The notes under the pieces: model-generated | The model's database searches: none | Seen by the model: only the letters and a program-made list of their open reading frames with translations | Told to the model about the DNA's origin: nothing | Translations under genes and position numbers: made by a program | Shown here: positions 17,068-28,421 of the stretch, in pieces | Layout of the letters: each line of letters begins with the position of its first letter | How positions within the stretch are numbered: position 1 is the first letter of the stretch | Source of the DNA: Arthrobacter woluwensis | Lineage (GTDB): Bacteria > Actinomycetota > Actinomycetes > Actinomycetales > Micrococcaceae | Direction of reading: 5' to 3' | Length of the DNA stretch: 64,000 nt | NCBI RefSeq assembly: GCF_900105345.1 | Contig: NZ_FNSN01000003.1 | Location: forward strand, 744,001-808,000

Positions 17068-17868
17068 ATGAGACTTTCACGGAGTGCCAAAGGGATCCTC
17101 GGCCTGATCACGGGGCTGGTCCTGCTGTTCATCTACGCGCCGCTGCTCCTGGTGGTGGTCAACTCGTTCAATGCCGACCGCACCTTCGGCTGGCCGCCTC
17201 AGGGTTTCACGCTGGAGTGGTGGACGCGGGCTTTCGAGAACGACGGCGTGCGCTCGGCTCTGGTCTCCTCCCTCTGGGTGGGCGCCGTGGCGACGCTGAT
17301 CGCGCTCGTCCTGGGCACGCTGCTCGCCCTGGCGCTGCAGCGGTACCGCTTCTTCGGACGTGATGTGGTGAACCTGCTGGTGATCCTGCCGATCGCACTG
17401 CCCGGCATCGTCACGGGTATCGCGCTGAACAACATGTTCACCACCATCCTCGGGGTGCCGCTCAGCATGTTCACGGTGGTGGTGGCCCACGCGACCTTCT
17501 GCATCGTGACGGTGTTCAACAACGTCATCGCCCGGCTGAGGCGGGTCAACCCCGGGCTCGAGGAGGCCTCCGCGGATCTGGGCGCCGGGGTGTTCACCAC
17601 GTTCTGGCAGGTGACGTTCCCGCAGCTCCGCTCGGCGCTCCTGGCCGGTGGTCTGCTGGCCTTCGCGCTCAGCTTCGACGAGATCATCGTGACCACGTTC
17701 ACGATCGGGGCGGGCGAGACCACGCTCCCGATCTGGATCCTGCAGAACCTGTTCCGTCCCAACCAGGCGCCCGTGGTCAACGTGGTGGCCGTGGTCCTGA
17801 TCGTGGTGTCGATCGTCCCGATCTGGCTCGCGCAGAAGCTGTCGTCCGACACGGTGGCGGGGAAATAG
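17068..17868 (+). CDS. ABC importer permease, PotC-like
   Basis: A 266-residue six-helix permease partner of the PotB-like protein. It carries the EAA loop LEEASADLGAGVFTTFWQVTFP and the PotC-type motif LSFDEIIVTTFTIG. It begins 11 bp after the previous stop with a strong AAGGAGG ribosome site. It is the last gene of the importer unit; a long hairpin follows 37 bp later. Confidence 0.93.
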   Translation: MRLSRSAKGILGLITGLVLLFIYAPLLLVVVNSFNADRTFGWPPQGFTLEWWTRAFENDGVRSALVSSLWVGAVATLIALVLGTLLALALQRYRFFGRDVVNLLVILPIALPGIVTGIALNNMFTTILGVPLSMFTVVVAHATFCIVTVFNNVIARLRRVNPGLEEASADLGAGVFTTFWQVTFPQLRSALLAGGLLAFALSFDEIIVTTFTIGAGETTLPIWILQNLFRPNQAPVVNVVAVVLIVVSIVPIWLAQKLSSDTVAGK

Positions 17869-17905
17869 GGCACGTCAGTCTCCCGTCCCGCGAAAGCCCT
17901 CCGCA

Positions 17906-17966
17906 CGCGAAAGCACAGATGGTGCCCCTAAACCGAGGTTTTAGGGGCACCATCTGTGCTTTCGCG
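17906..17966. terminator. 27-bp perfect hairpin between convergent genes
   Basis: Arms 17906-17932 and 17940-17966 are perfectly complementary over 27 bp with a 7-base loop. It lies between the rightward ABC importer unit and the leftward DUF779 gene, so it can terminate both strands. It is the longest perfect hairpin in the window and has no T-run outside the stem. Confidence 0.75.
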
Positions 17967-17991
17967 GGCGGGTTCCGAAGGAGAGGGGTGG

Positions 17992-18362
17992 TCAGAGGCC
18001 CTCGTCCTCGGCGTACTCCTCGTCCGTGAGGATCCGGGATCGGGTCAGGAAGCGCACACCGAGCGGAGCCTCCAGGGAGAAGCCCGCGCCGCGGCCCGGC
18101 ACGACGTCGATGGTCAGGTGCGTGTGCTTCCAGTACTCGAACTGCGCGGCGGACATCCACACGGGCACCTCCCGTTCCAGACCCACCGCGAGGGCGCCCA
18201 GGCGCACGTCGGAATCTCCCAGGAGGAACTCGCCGTCGGGATAACACATGGGCGCGGACCCGTCACAGCACCCGCCGGATTGGTGGAACATGAGCGGCCC
18301 GTGGTCCGCCGTGAGGCGGCGGATCAGCTCCGCCGCCTCCGCGGTGACCGCCACCCGGGCCA

Positions 18363-18363
<1 letters not shown>
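17992..18363 (-). CDS. DUF779 protein linked to aldehyde dehydrogenase
   Basis: A 123-residue small protein of the DUF779 family. It has a Cys-rich motif, SGGCCDGSAPMC (about residues 29-40), that may bind metal or be redox-active. Its ATG overlaps the stop of the aldehyde dehydrogenase gene as TGATG, so the two are translationally coupled. DUF779 genes are commonly found beside ExaC/AcoD-type dehydrogenases, but their role is unknown. The start at 18363 fits this overlap; the frame continues upstream only as out-of-frame sequence of the neighbour. Confidence 0.88.
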
Positions 18364-19886
<1,523 letters not shown>

Positions 19887-19936
19887 GAGTGCTCCCTTGC
19901 CTGTACATGTTGCGCGTCGACGGTGACGCACTTCAC

Positions 19937-19970
19937 ACGCTAGAACCGGCGACGTTGCAGCGATGTTGCT
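19937..19970 (-). promoter_or_regulatory. Aldehyde dehydrogenase promoter with GACGTTGCA-type repeats
   Basis: GACGTTGCA (19951-19959) and GATGTTGCT (19962-19970), written on the plus strand, are direct repeats 11 bp apart. They cover the expected -35 area of a minus-strand promoter whose -10 would be TAGCGT (19942-19937). The same 9-mer occurs three times upstream of the regulator gene at 21234-21275, suggesting a common binding protein. The 123-bp gap holds nothing else clear. Confidence 0.55.
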
Positions 19971-20009
19971 TGGGCGGCCGCCGCTGCTCGGTGTCCAGGA
20001 TCCTCGGGC

Positions 20010-21203
20010 TCAGAGCCCCAGCTCGCGCTCGAGCCGTGCCAGCTGGCCTTCCGCCAGGGCCCGCAGCGGTGCACCGGGGGAGAGGAGGTCCCGCTGCCGG
20101 GTCCAGAGCTCGTAGTCGTCAGAACCCCACGCCGAGCGGGTCCAGGCGGAGATGAGGTCCGGCTGCCGCGAGTGCAGGAGAGCGGCCCGGAGCTGATGGC
20201 TCAGGCCTTCGCGCAGCCGCACGACGCCGGGCGCCGTGGACCGAGGCAGCATCGGGCCGTGGAAGAGACGGAGCGCCCCGCCGACGTCGCCCGCGGCCAG
20301 TTTCGCCTCGACCGCCAGCCAGTCTCCGCTCACCTCCGCCAGCAGCCGGTACGGCCGCGAGCCCAGGAACTCCTCGCTCAGGAGGTTGCGCAGGCGGTTC
20401 ACCTCCGCGCGCAGGGTGGACGAGCCGCCGTCGTGCTCATAGAGGAGCACGGCCAGCTCGTCACCGGAGAGGCCTTGGGGCGCGCTCGCCAGGAGCGCCA
20501 GCAGCTCGCTGTGCCGCGGCGAGAGGCGGAGGCGCGCGCGGTGGCCGCGGGCGTCGTCGAGCAGGAGCAGCGCTTCGCTGCGGCCCAGGAGCTCCAGCCG
20601 CAGCTGGGGGCGCGCCACAGGCCCCGGCGCGACGGCGGCCCGCACCTCACGTGCGAGTTCGGACTCGGCGAGGCGCACCGCGGCTTTGACCAGGGCCATC
20701 GTCTGCGGCACGACGATCGCGTCCCCGCCCGTGACGTCGAGCACCCCCAGGAGCCGGGAGGTGGCCGGGTCGTGGATGGGCGCGGCCGCGCAGCTCCAGC
20801 TCCGGACGGATTGCCGGAAGTGCTCGGAGCGGGTGATCATCGACGGCCCGTCGAGGCGCAGCGCGAGTCCCGGAGCGTTGGTCCCGGCCAGCCGTTCATC
20901 CCAGTTGCTGCCTTCGACGAAGCCGATGCCCTCCGCCTTGCGCAGGGCCGACGGTGAACCGCACACCCAGAGCAGCTGGCCGGCCTCGTCCGACACGGCC
21001 ATGACGGCGTCGCAGTCCCGGGCGGCCTGGCCGAGGACGTCGTCGAGGAGGGGGAACACCTGGGCGAGCGGATGGGCCGCGCGGACGTCCTGCAGATCCG
21101 CGTGGTCCAGAGTGATCGGGGCCGCCGGTTCCTCCGCCAGGACGCCGGCCGCCGCGGACCGGTGCCAGGAGTCCGCGACCTCGGCGCGCATTCCGCTTTC
21201 CAC
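20010..21203 (-). CDS. GAF-domain transcriptional regulator with C-terminal winged helix
   Basis: A 397-residue regulator. The N-terminal half resembles the sensor part of AcoR-type activators (ADSWHRSAAAGV, a GAF fold with VSDEAGQLLWVCG, NWDERLAGTNAPGLAL and RSWSCAAAPIHDPATSRLLGVLD). It has no AAA+ sigma-54 domain. A winged-helix segment (about residues 245-335, LSPRHSELLALLASAPQGLSGDELAVLLY) and a helical tail follow instead. The GTG at 21203 is preferred because CATACT (21215-21210) lies exactly six bases upstream, implying a leaderless mRNA; ATG 21191 is the alternative. It probably activates the adjacent aldehyde dehydrogenase genes and itself through the GACGTTGCA repeats. Confidence 0.82.
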   Translation of the reverse strand: MESGMRAEVADSWHRSAAAGVLAEEPAAPITLDHADLQDVRAAHPLAQVFPLLDDVLGQAARDCDAVMAVSDEAGQLLWVCGSPSALRKAEGIGFVEGSNWDERLAGTNAPGLALRLDGPSMITRSEHFRQSVRSWSCAAAPIHDPATSRLLGVLDVTGGDAIVVPQTMALVKAAVRLAESELAREVRAAVAPGPVARPQLRLELLGRSEALLLLDDARGHRARLRLSPRHSELLALLASAPQGLSGDELAVLLYEHDGGSSTLRAEVNRLRNLLSEEFLGSRPYRLLAEVSGDWLAVEAKLAAGDVGGALRLFHGPMLPRSTAPGVVRLREGLSHQLRAALLHSRQPDLISAWTRSAWGSDDYELWTRQRDLLSPGAPLRALAEGQLARLERELGL

Positions 21204-21233
21204 CCGCCCAGTATGACACCCGTCACATAGCGA

Positions 21234-21275
21234 GGACGTTGCAGTGTGGGGACGTTGCAGTGCGAGGACGTTGCA
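21234..21275 (-). promoter_or_regulatory. Three direct GGACGTTGCA operators upstream of the GAF regulator
   Basis: GGACGTTGCA occurs at 21234-21243, 21250-21259 and 21266-21275, each exactly 16 bp from the next. The array covers roughly -25 to -65 relative to the presumed leaderless start at 21203. A related pair lies upstream of the aldehyde dehydrogenase. This looks like cooperative binding by the GAF regulator, but that is inferred. Confidence 0.7.
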
Positions 21276-21290
21276 TCCCGGAAACGGCAC

Positions 21291-21344
21291 GAGCCGCCCG
21301 GCGACCGCCGTACCCCCGGAGGGACGGCGGCCGCCGGGCGGCTC
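21291..21344. terminator. Long hairpin downstream of bcp
   Basis: Arms 21291-21311 and 21324-21344 pair at 20 of 21 positions around a 12-base loop. It lies 43 bp past the bcp stop on the minus strand and upstream of the regulator's operator array, so it would insulate the regulator promoter from bcp transcription. Confidence 0.6.
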
Positions 21345-21386
21345 GCGGAGAGGAACTCGCGGTGCAGGGCCCTCAGAGCAGCGGGC

Positions 21387-21866
21387 TCAGAGACCCAGCT
21401 CGGTCTTCAACTCGGAGACGTGGCCCTCGGCGGCCACCTGGTACTTGGCCAGCTTGACCTTGCCCTCCGGATCCACCACGACGGTGGAGCGGACGATGCC
21501 CTCGACGACCTCGCCGTCGAGCAGCTTCTCGCCCCACGCGCCGTAGGCCAGGGCGACCTTGTGATCCTCGTCCGCGAGGAGCGGGAAGGTCAGGCTGAAG
21601 TCGTCGGCGAAGGAGGAGATGGCCTCCTGGCTGTCGGGGGAGACGCCCAGGACCTCGTAGCCGTGGCCCTTGAAGCTGGCCAGGGAGTCGCGGAAGTCGC
21701 AGGCCTCGGTGGTGCAGCCGGGGGTGGCGGCCTTCGGGTAGAAGTACACCACCACGTTCTTGCCGCGGTAGTCCGAGAGGCTGTGGGTCTCGCCACGGGC
21801 GTCGGTCAAGGCGAAATCAGGGGCTTCGGTGCCCGGAAGGAGCTTGACGGTGCTCGGTGCAGTCAT
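21387..21866 (-). CDS. bcp: Thioredoxin-dependent thiol peroxidase (Bcp/PrxQ)
   Basis: Cytosolic peroxiredoxin reducing hydrogen peroxide and organic peroxides. The 159 residues include VVVYFYPKAATPGCTTEACDFRD, with the peroxidatic Cys in TPGCT and a second Cys five residues later, the usual alpha-2 resolving position of PrxQ. The conserved Arg lies in GIVRSTVVVD. It stands alone between hairpins and appears monocistronic. Three 14-bp-period repeats lie 21-59 bp upstream of the start. Confidence 0.95.
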   Translation of the reverse strand: MTAPSTVKLLPGTEAPDFALTDARGETHSLSDYRGKNVVVYFYPKAATPGCTTEACDFRDSLASFKGHGYEVLGVSPDSQEAISSFADDFSLTFPLLADEDHKVALAYGAWGEKLLDGEVVEGIVRSTVVVDPEGKVKLAKYQVAAEGHVSELKTELGL

Positions 21867-21887
21867 GGTGGATCCTCGTTCTCGTCG

Positions 21888-21925
21888 GTGGTCTCTGAAC
21901 AGTGGTCTCTGGTCAGTGGTCTCTG
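21888..21925. repeat. Tandem GTGGTCTCTG repeats upstream of bcp
   Basis: GTGGTCTCTG occurs at 21888, 21902 and 21916, an exact 14-bp period, followed by a degenerate CAGTGGCC. They lie 22-60 bp upstream of the bcp start codon, where promoter or operator elements are expected. Two similar CAGTGG-containing pieces continue to about 21937. The remainder of the gap (to 22096) shows no gene. Confidence 0.5.
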
Positions 21926-22096
21926 CCGCACAGTGGCCTGGCGGAGGTGGTCGGTCGCAGTGGGCAGGGGCAGGGGCGCGGTGCCACGGAATCCCGGGCC
22001 GGGACGACCCACCCCTCCTCGTCTCTGAGGACTACAGCGCTTCCGGGCCCACACCTATTCCGGTCCCGTGTGAGGGGTGGGGTCAGGCGCTGTCCT

Positions 22097-22777
22097 TCAG
22101 ATGCTGTACTCGGCGGGGCCGCGCACCCGGGAGTGCCTGCCTGCCTGGAAACGGTATCCGCCTCCGCGCACGGTTTCCACTACGTGACGCACGGGACCCA
22201 GCTTGCGGCGGATCCGGCTCACGTAGACGTCGATCGACCGGGGCGCTGCCGTCGCGTCGAGGGAGATCAGGAAATCCGCGAGTTCCTGCCGGGGCACGGA
22301 GCGGGAGCAGTGCTGCACCAGGTAGCGGAGCAGGCGGTACTCGACCCCGCTGAAGGAGACCGGCACCCCGTCCACCCGCACCTGATCGGCGGCGAGGTCG
22401 ACGTCGACTTCGTGGACGAGCCCGTCGTCCCCCGAGGACCCGGCGTCGGCGGCCGCCAGTGCCGCGGCGTCCTCGGCCAGGGCGGTCTCCCGGGCGTCTT
22501 CGAGCTCGGCGTCCGGGACGTTCCAGAGCATCGCCTCGGCGTCCGCGTTGAGGTGGTGCAGACGGGTCAGGATGAGCTCTTCGAGACGCGCGAACTGCTC
22601 GTCGGTGAGCTCCTCCGGGGTCTGGAAGAAGAGTGCGGCTCCGTGTGCGGCCATGCGGGGACGCGCACCCTGCGCGGTGTCCGGCGCCGCCGCCCGGCGG
22701 GCGGCCCCCGTGCGGGGACCGCCCGCCGGCACGGGATGTCCGGCGTCGGAGCGGTGGTGTACTGGCTGGGCGCTCAT
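22097..22777 (-). CDS. Orphan winged-helix (OmpR/PhoB-type) DNA-binding protein
   Basis: A 226-residue protein without a receiver domain. Residues 1 to about 45 are low-complexity; about 45-115 form an acidic, helical segment (LTDEQFARLEELILTRLHHL); residues about 122-215 are an OmpR-type winged helix (VSFSGVEYRLLRYLVQH, RSIDVYVSRIRRKLG, VETVRGGGYRF). It starts 9 bp after the allantoinase stop on the same strand, so it probably belongs to the allantoin operon. Target and signal are unknown; the helical segment may replace phosphorylation as the input. Confidence 0.8.
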   Translation of the reverse strand: MSAQPVHHRSDAGHPVPAGGPRTGAARRAAAPDTAQGARPRMAAHGAALFFQTPEELTDEQFARLEELILTRLHHLNADAEAMLWNVPDAELEDARETALAEDAAALAAADAGSSGDDGLVHEVDVDLAADQVRVDGVPVSFSGVEYRLLRYLVQHCSRSVPRQELADFLISLDATAAPRSIDVYVSRIRRKLGPVRHVVETVRGGGYRFQAGRHSRVRGPAEYSI

Positions 22778-22786
22778 GCCTGCCGC

Positions 22787-24145
22787 CTAGATGCCCCCGC
22801 GGCGGATCAGCTTGCCGATCGGCTGGGTGCCGTCGGCCACCTGGCCGCGGAGGAAGGTCTTGCGCACGACGCCGGACAGGGCCCGGCCGTCGTAAGGGGT
22901 GATCGGGTTCTTGTGCTTCAGGCGCTGGACGTCCACCACGAAGGCGTCGTCCGCGGCGAAGATGGAGAAGTCGGCGTCGTAGCCGACCGCGATGAGTCCC
23001 TTGTTGGGCACCCGGGCGATCTCGGCCGGGCGGGTGGACATCCAGGAGATGACCTTCTCGAGCGGGATGCCGCGGTGACGCGCCTCGGTCCAGATGAGCG
23101 AGAGGCCGAGCTGCAGCGAGGAGACGCCGCCCCACGCGACGGCGAAGTCGCCGTTCTCCAGGTCCTTGAGGTCCAGGGTGCTGGGGGAGTGGTCCGAGAC
23201 GATGCAGTCGATGGTGCCTTCTTCGAGGCCCTTCCACAGCAGTTCGCGGTTGGACGCCTCGCGGATCGGCGGGCAGCACTTGTACGCCGTGGCGCCGTTG
23301 GGGATCTCCTCGGCGTTCAGGGTCAGGTAGTGCGGACAGGTCTCCACGGTGACGTTCACGCCGTCCCGCTTGGCCGTGGCGATCATGGGCAGCGCGTCCG
23401 AGGAGGAGAGGTGCAGGATGTGCGAGCGGGCGCCCGTCCAGCGGGTGCGCTCGATGACCTCCGCGATGGCCTTGTTCTCCGCGCCGCGGGGGCGGGAGGC
23501 CAGGAACTTCGCGTAGACGTCACCCTCGGCGTGCGGGGCGCGGTCGATCGCGTGGGAGTCCTCGGCGTGGACCAGCATGAGGGAGTCGAACTTGCGAAGC
23601 TCGGCGAGGTCCGTCTCCATCTCGTCCGCCTCCAGGTGCGGGAACTCGTCCACGCCGGAGTGCAGGAGGAAGCACTTGAAACCGAAGACGCCGGCGTCGT
23701 GCAGCGGGCGGAGGTTCTCGGTGTTGCCCGGGATGGCCCCGCCCCAGAACCCGACGTCCACGAACGCCTGGTCACGGGCCACGGACCGCTTGAGCTCGAG
23801 GTTCTCCACGCTGGTGGTGGGCGGAACGGAGTTCAGCGGCATGTCGATGATGGTGGTGACGCCGCCCGCGGCAGCGGCACGGGTGGCGGAGGCGAAGCCC
23901 TCCCACTCGGTGCGGCCGGGCTCGTTGACGTGCACGTGCGTGTCCACCAGGCCGGGGATGAGGGTCTCGTCATCGGCCAGCTCGACGGTCTCCGCGCCCA
24001 CCAGGTTGTTGCCGAGGGGCTCCATGGCCACGACGCGGCCGTCCTTGACGCCGACCTCGCGCGGCGCGATGCCCGCGCTCGTGAGGACTCGCTGACCACG
24101 GATGACGAGGTCGAACTCTGCGGGGGTGTTCTGTTCTTCAGACAT
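22787..24145 (-). CDS. allB: Allantoinase
   Basis: Hydrolyses allantoin to allantoate. The 452-residue amidohydrolase has the Zn motif DTHVHVNEPGRTEWEGF, the carboxylated-Lys segment GFKCFLLHSG, His in LVHAEDSH and ARSHILHLSSSDAL, and Asp in CIVSDHSPS. The length is normal. It sits 12 bp downstream of the glycerate kinase gene and just upstream of the winged-helix gene, in the unit hyi-glxR-gcl-glxK-allB. Its presence at the 3' end of a glyoxylate-recycling unit shows that glyoxylate here comes from ureides. Confidence 0.95.
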   Translation of the reverse strand: MSEEQNTPAEFDLVIRGQRVLTSAGIAPREVGVKDGRVVAMEPLGNNLVGAETVELADDETLIPGLVDTHVHVNEPGRTEWEGFASATRAAAAGGVTTIIDMPLNSVPPTTSVENLELKRSVARDQAFVDVGFWGGAIPGNTENLRPLHDAGVFGFKCFLLHSGVDEFPHLEADEMETDLAELRKFDSLMLVHAEDSHAIDRAPHAEGDVYAKFLASRPRGAENKAIAEVIERTRWTGARSHILHLSSSDALPMIATAKRDGVNVTVETCPHYLTLNAEEIPNGATAYKCCPPIREASNRELLWKGLEEGTIDCIVSDHSPSTLDLKDLENGDFAVAWGGVSSLQLGLSLIWTEARHRGIPLEKVISWMSTRPAEIARVPNKGLIAVGYDADFSIFAADDAFVVDVQRLKHKNPITPYDGRALSGVVRKTFLRGQVADGTQPIGKLIRRGGI

Positions 24146-24157
24146 GCTGATCCTGTT

Positions 24158-25294
24158 CTAGTTGCTCTGCTTGATCAGGCTGTTGGCGATGATGCCGCCA
24201 AGCTTCTCCACCAGCGGTCCGGCCTGAGTGATGCACTTCTCAACATCTTCCTCGATGCTGGTCAGCGAGTACACGGCCTGGATCCCGGATGTGGAAATCT
24301 GTGCGTCGGTGAGGGTGGTGCGTCCGCAGACGGCCACGACGGGGACCCCGGCCGCGCGTGCCGCGTCGGCGACGCCCATCGGGGTCTTGCCGCCCAGGCT
24401 CTGCTCATCCAGGCTGCCTTCGCCTGTGATGACCAGGGTGGCGCCGTCGAGCTTCTCGGACAGGCCGGTGAAGTCGAGGACGACGTCGACCCCCCGCCGC
24501 CGCTCGGCGTTCAGCACGGCGAGAGCGGCATAGCCCACCCCGCCCGCGGCCCCGGCGCCGGGTGCCGCCGCGGCGGTGGACGCCTGCAGGCCGATCTCGC
24601 GGCCTAGGACCTCCACGAAGTGCGCCAGAGTGGCGTCCAGCTCGGTGACGTCCTCCGGGCTCAGGCCCTTCTGCGGGCCGAACACTGCCGGGGCGCCCTG
24701 GGATCCGAGGAGGGGGTTGTCCACGTCGCTGGCGAGGATGAAGCGGGTCCGTTCCAGGCGGACGTCTAGCCCGGACAGATCGATGTGGTCCAGGGCGGCC
24801 AGCGCGGCGCCGCCGTCGGGCAGCTCGGCGCCGGAGGCGTCCAGGAAGCGGCCGCCCAGGCCCTTGATGACGCCCGCGCCGCCGTCGGTGTTGGCACTGC
24901 CGCCCACGCCGAGCACGATCGTCCGGGCGCCCGCGTCGAGTGCGGCGCGGATGAGCTGGCCGGTGCCCAGGCTCGTGGCGCCGCGGCCGTCCTTCACGCC
25001 GCCCGGGAGGACGGCGAGGCCGGAGGCGAGGGCCATTTCGATGACCGCCTCATCATCTCGGAGGGCGAAGTCGGCGTTGAGGGGCTGTCCGGTGGGTCCG
25101 GCGACGCGGACCGTCCGGCGGGAGAAGCCGGAGCCGATCGCCGCGTCGAGGGTGCCCTCGCCGCCGTCGGCCACGGGGATGCCCACGATGTCGAGGGAGC
25201 CGTCCACGGCGCGCAGACCGGTTTCCAGGTGCGCCACGACCTCGGGGGCCGAGAGCGAGCCTTTGAACTTATCCGGTGCGATCACGATCCGCAT
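24158..25294 (-). CDS. glxK: Glycerate kinase (GarK/GlxK type)
   Basis: Phosphorylates D-glycerate, the product of tartronate semialdehyde reduction, returning carbon to glycolysis. The 378 residues start with the family signature MRIVIAPDKFKGSLSA and contain PVADGGEGTLDA, GVGGSANTDGGAG and ITGEGSLDEQSLGGKTP. The spacing to allB is 12 bp. A hairpin in the 142-bp gap to gcl may lower its expression relative to the upstream genes. Confidence 0.94.
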   Translation of the reverse strand: MRIVIAPDKFKGSLSAPEVVAHLETGLRAVDGSLDIVGIPVADGGEGTLDAAIGSGFSRRTVRVAGPTGQPLNADFALRDDEAVIEMALASGLAVLPGGVKDGRGATSLGTGQLIRAALDAGARTIVLGVGGSANTDGGAGVIKGLGGRFLDASGAELPDGGAALAALDHIDLSGLDVRLERTRFILASDVDNPLLGSQGAPAVFGPQKGLSPEDVTELDATLAHFVEVLGREIGLQASTAAAAPGAGAAGGVGYAALAVLNAERRRGVDVVLDFTGLSEKLDGATLVITGEGSLDEQSLGGKTPMGVADAARAAGVPVVAVCGRTTLTDAQISTSGIQAVYSLTSIEEDVEKCITQAGPLVEKLGGIIANSLIKQSN

Positions 25295-25330
25295 GTGGAC
25301 TCCTTCGTCAGTGCGGTGGGTGTTTCAGAT

Positions 25331-25375
25331 CCGGGTGGCCTGCCGCGCTGACGACAGCGACGGCGGGCCACCCGG
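25331..25375. terminator. Intra-operon hairpin between gcl and glycerate kinase
   Basis: Arms CCGGGTGGCC (25331-25340) and GGCCACCCGG (25366-25375) are perfectly complementary over 10 bp around a 25-base interior. It lies between two genes of the same operon, so it may act as an attenuator or mRNA-stability element rather than a full terminator. It has no T-run. Confidence 0.45.
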
Positions 25376-25436
25376 GGTGCGGCGTGAAGCCTGGTGTCCT
25401 CGTCCGGCCGAGCGATCCCGGCCGGGCGAGGAGGTG

Positions 25437-27215
<1,779 letters not shown>

Positions 27216-27250
27216 GGTTTGCTCCTTGAAAAAGTCTGAAAGGGGGTGCG

Positions 27251-27327
27251 ACGACGGCGCGTGGGCTGCTCTCGCGGCCTTGTTGCGGGAGGTGATGCGT
27301 GAGCGGGTGGTGCGCACGCGCCGTCGT
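27251..27327. terminator. Hairpin in the glxR-gcl gap
   Basis: ACGACGGCGCGTG (27251-27263) and CACGCGCCGTCGT (27315-27327) are perfect 13-bp arms around a 51-base interior. A second, weaker dyad with GACTCGCTTCGCTCGTC at its centre follows at about 27360-27385. Together they fill the 256-bp gap 27216-27471. They could attenuate transcription between glxR and gcl, or separate two units; I see no clear promoter for gcl. Confidence 0.45.
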
Positions 27328-27471
27328 ACGGTCTGGGGTGTTGTGTGTCCCCGGCGGCTCCCAAGACTCGCTTCGCTCGTCTCGGGACCCTCGCCGCCGT
27401 GGGCCCTCAGTTGTCGCGGGTGTTCCGGGCCGGAAGCCGCATCTGCTGAGCACGCAACGTCGGTGGAGTGG

Positions 27472-28350
27472 TCAGTTCTTGCCGGACAGCTCGGTGGTGA
27501 GCTTGAAGAGGCCGGAGTGGTCCAGGCCGCCGTCGCCGCGGGCGACGAGGGCGGAGACCAGCTGAGCGACGGCGGAGCCGAGCGGGACCACCACTCCTGC
27601 TTCGCGGGCTGCGGAGGTGACGATGCCGAGGTCCTTGTTGTGGAGGGCCAGGCGGAAGCCGGGGTCGAAGTTGCGGTCGAGCATCTTCTGACCCTTCTGG
27701 TCGAGGACCTTGGAGCCGGCGAGGCCGCCGCCGAGGACCTTGAGGGCGGCGTCGGTGTCCACGCCGTACGCTTCGAGGAAGGTGACCGCCTCGGCCAGGG
27801 CCTGGATGTTGACGGCCACGATCAGCTGGTTGGCGGCCTTGACGGTCTGACCTGAGCCGGAGGGGCCGACGTGGACGATCGTCTTGCCGACGGCGTTGAG
27901 GACCGGCTGCGCGTCCTCGAAGTCGGCGGCCTCGCCGCCGACCATGATGGACAGCACGCCGTCGATGGCACCCTGCTCGCCACCGGAGACGGGGCCGTCC
28001 AGCGGGCGGAGACCGGCTTCACGGGCGTCGGCGGAGAGGCGTGCGGCCACATCCGGGCGGATGGAGGAGGCGTCGATCCAGAGGGCGCCGGACTTCGCGT
28101 TGGCGAAGACGCCTTCGGGGCCGGAGACCACGCCTTCGACGTCCGGGGAGTCCGGGACCATCGTGATGATGACGTCGGCGTCCTTGACGGATTCGGCGAT
28201 GCTGCCGGCGCCGTTGCCGCCTGCCTCGACGAGCGCGTCGATCTTGTCCTGGGAGCGGTTGAAGCCGGTGACGGTGAAGCCGGCCTTGACGAGGTTCTTG
28301 GCCATGGGCAGACCCATGATGCCGAGGCCGATCACGGTGACGTTGGTCAT
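27472..28350 (-). CDS. glxR: Tartronate-semialdehyde reductase (2-hydroxy-3-oxopropionate reductase)
   Basis: Reduces tartronate semialdehyde to D-glycerate with NAD(P)H. The 292-residue beta-hydroxyacid dehydrogenase has the Rossmann motif [13 protein letters not shown], the substrate motif [12 protein letters not shown] and the catalytic Lys in TVKAANQL. Asn/Arg in GFNRSQDK after the second strand would favour NADPH. It lies 71 bp downstream of hyi on the same strand. Confidence 0.94.
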   Translation of the reverse strand: MTNVTVIGLGIMGLPMAKNLVKAGFTVTGFNRSQDKIDALVEAGGNGAGSIAESVKDADVIITMVPDSPDVEGVVSGPEGVFANAKSGALWIDASSIRPDVAARLSADAREAGLRPLDGPVSGGEQGAIDGVLSIMVGGEAADFEDAQPVLNAVGKTIVHVGPSGSGQTVKAANQLIVAVNIQALAEAVTFLEAYGVDTDAALKVLGGGLAGSKVLDQKGQKMLDRNFDPGFRLALHNKDLGIVTSAAREAGVVVPLGSAVAQLVSALVARGDGGLDHSGLFKLTTELSGKN

Positions 28351-28421
28351 TGGAAATCCTTTGCTAGCTGAGGTGAGCTAAAAATCTGTGGTGGTGCTGG
28401 GGCGTCCGGGGCGGCAGACGC

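Noticed and set aside
20010-21203. GAF regulator as a sigma-54-dependent activator
   Set aside because: The AAA+ domain with GAFTGA is absent; a winged helix occupies its place, and upstream promoters look sigma70-like.
27217-27317. N-terminal extension of gcl to 27317
   Set aside because: It runs through a 13-bp hairpin, and ATG 27215 has a good AAGGAGC site and the conserved N-terminus.
27360-27385. GACTCGCTTCGCTCGTC element as a mobile repeat or attachment site
   Set aside because: This GC-rich string is a common imperfect dyad in high-GC genomes, and no integrase or flanking duplication is visible.
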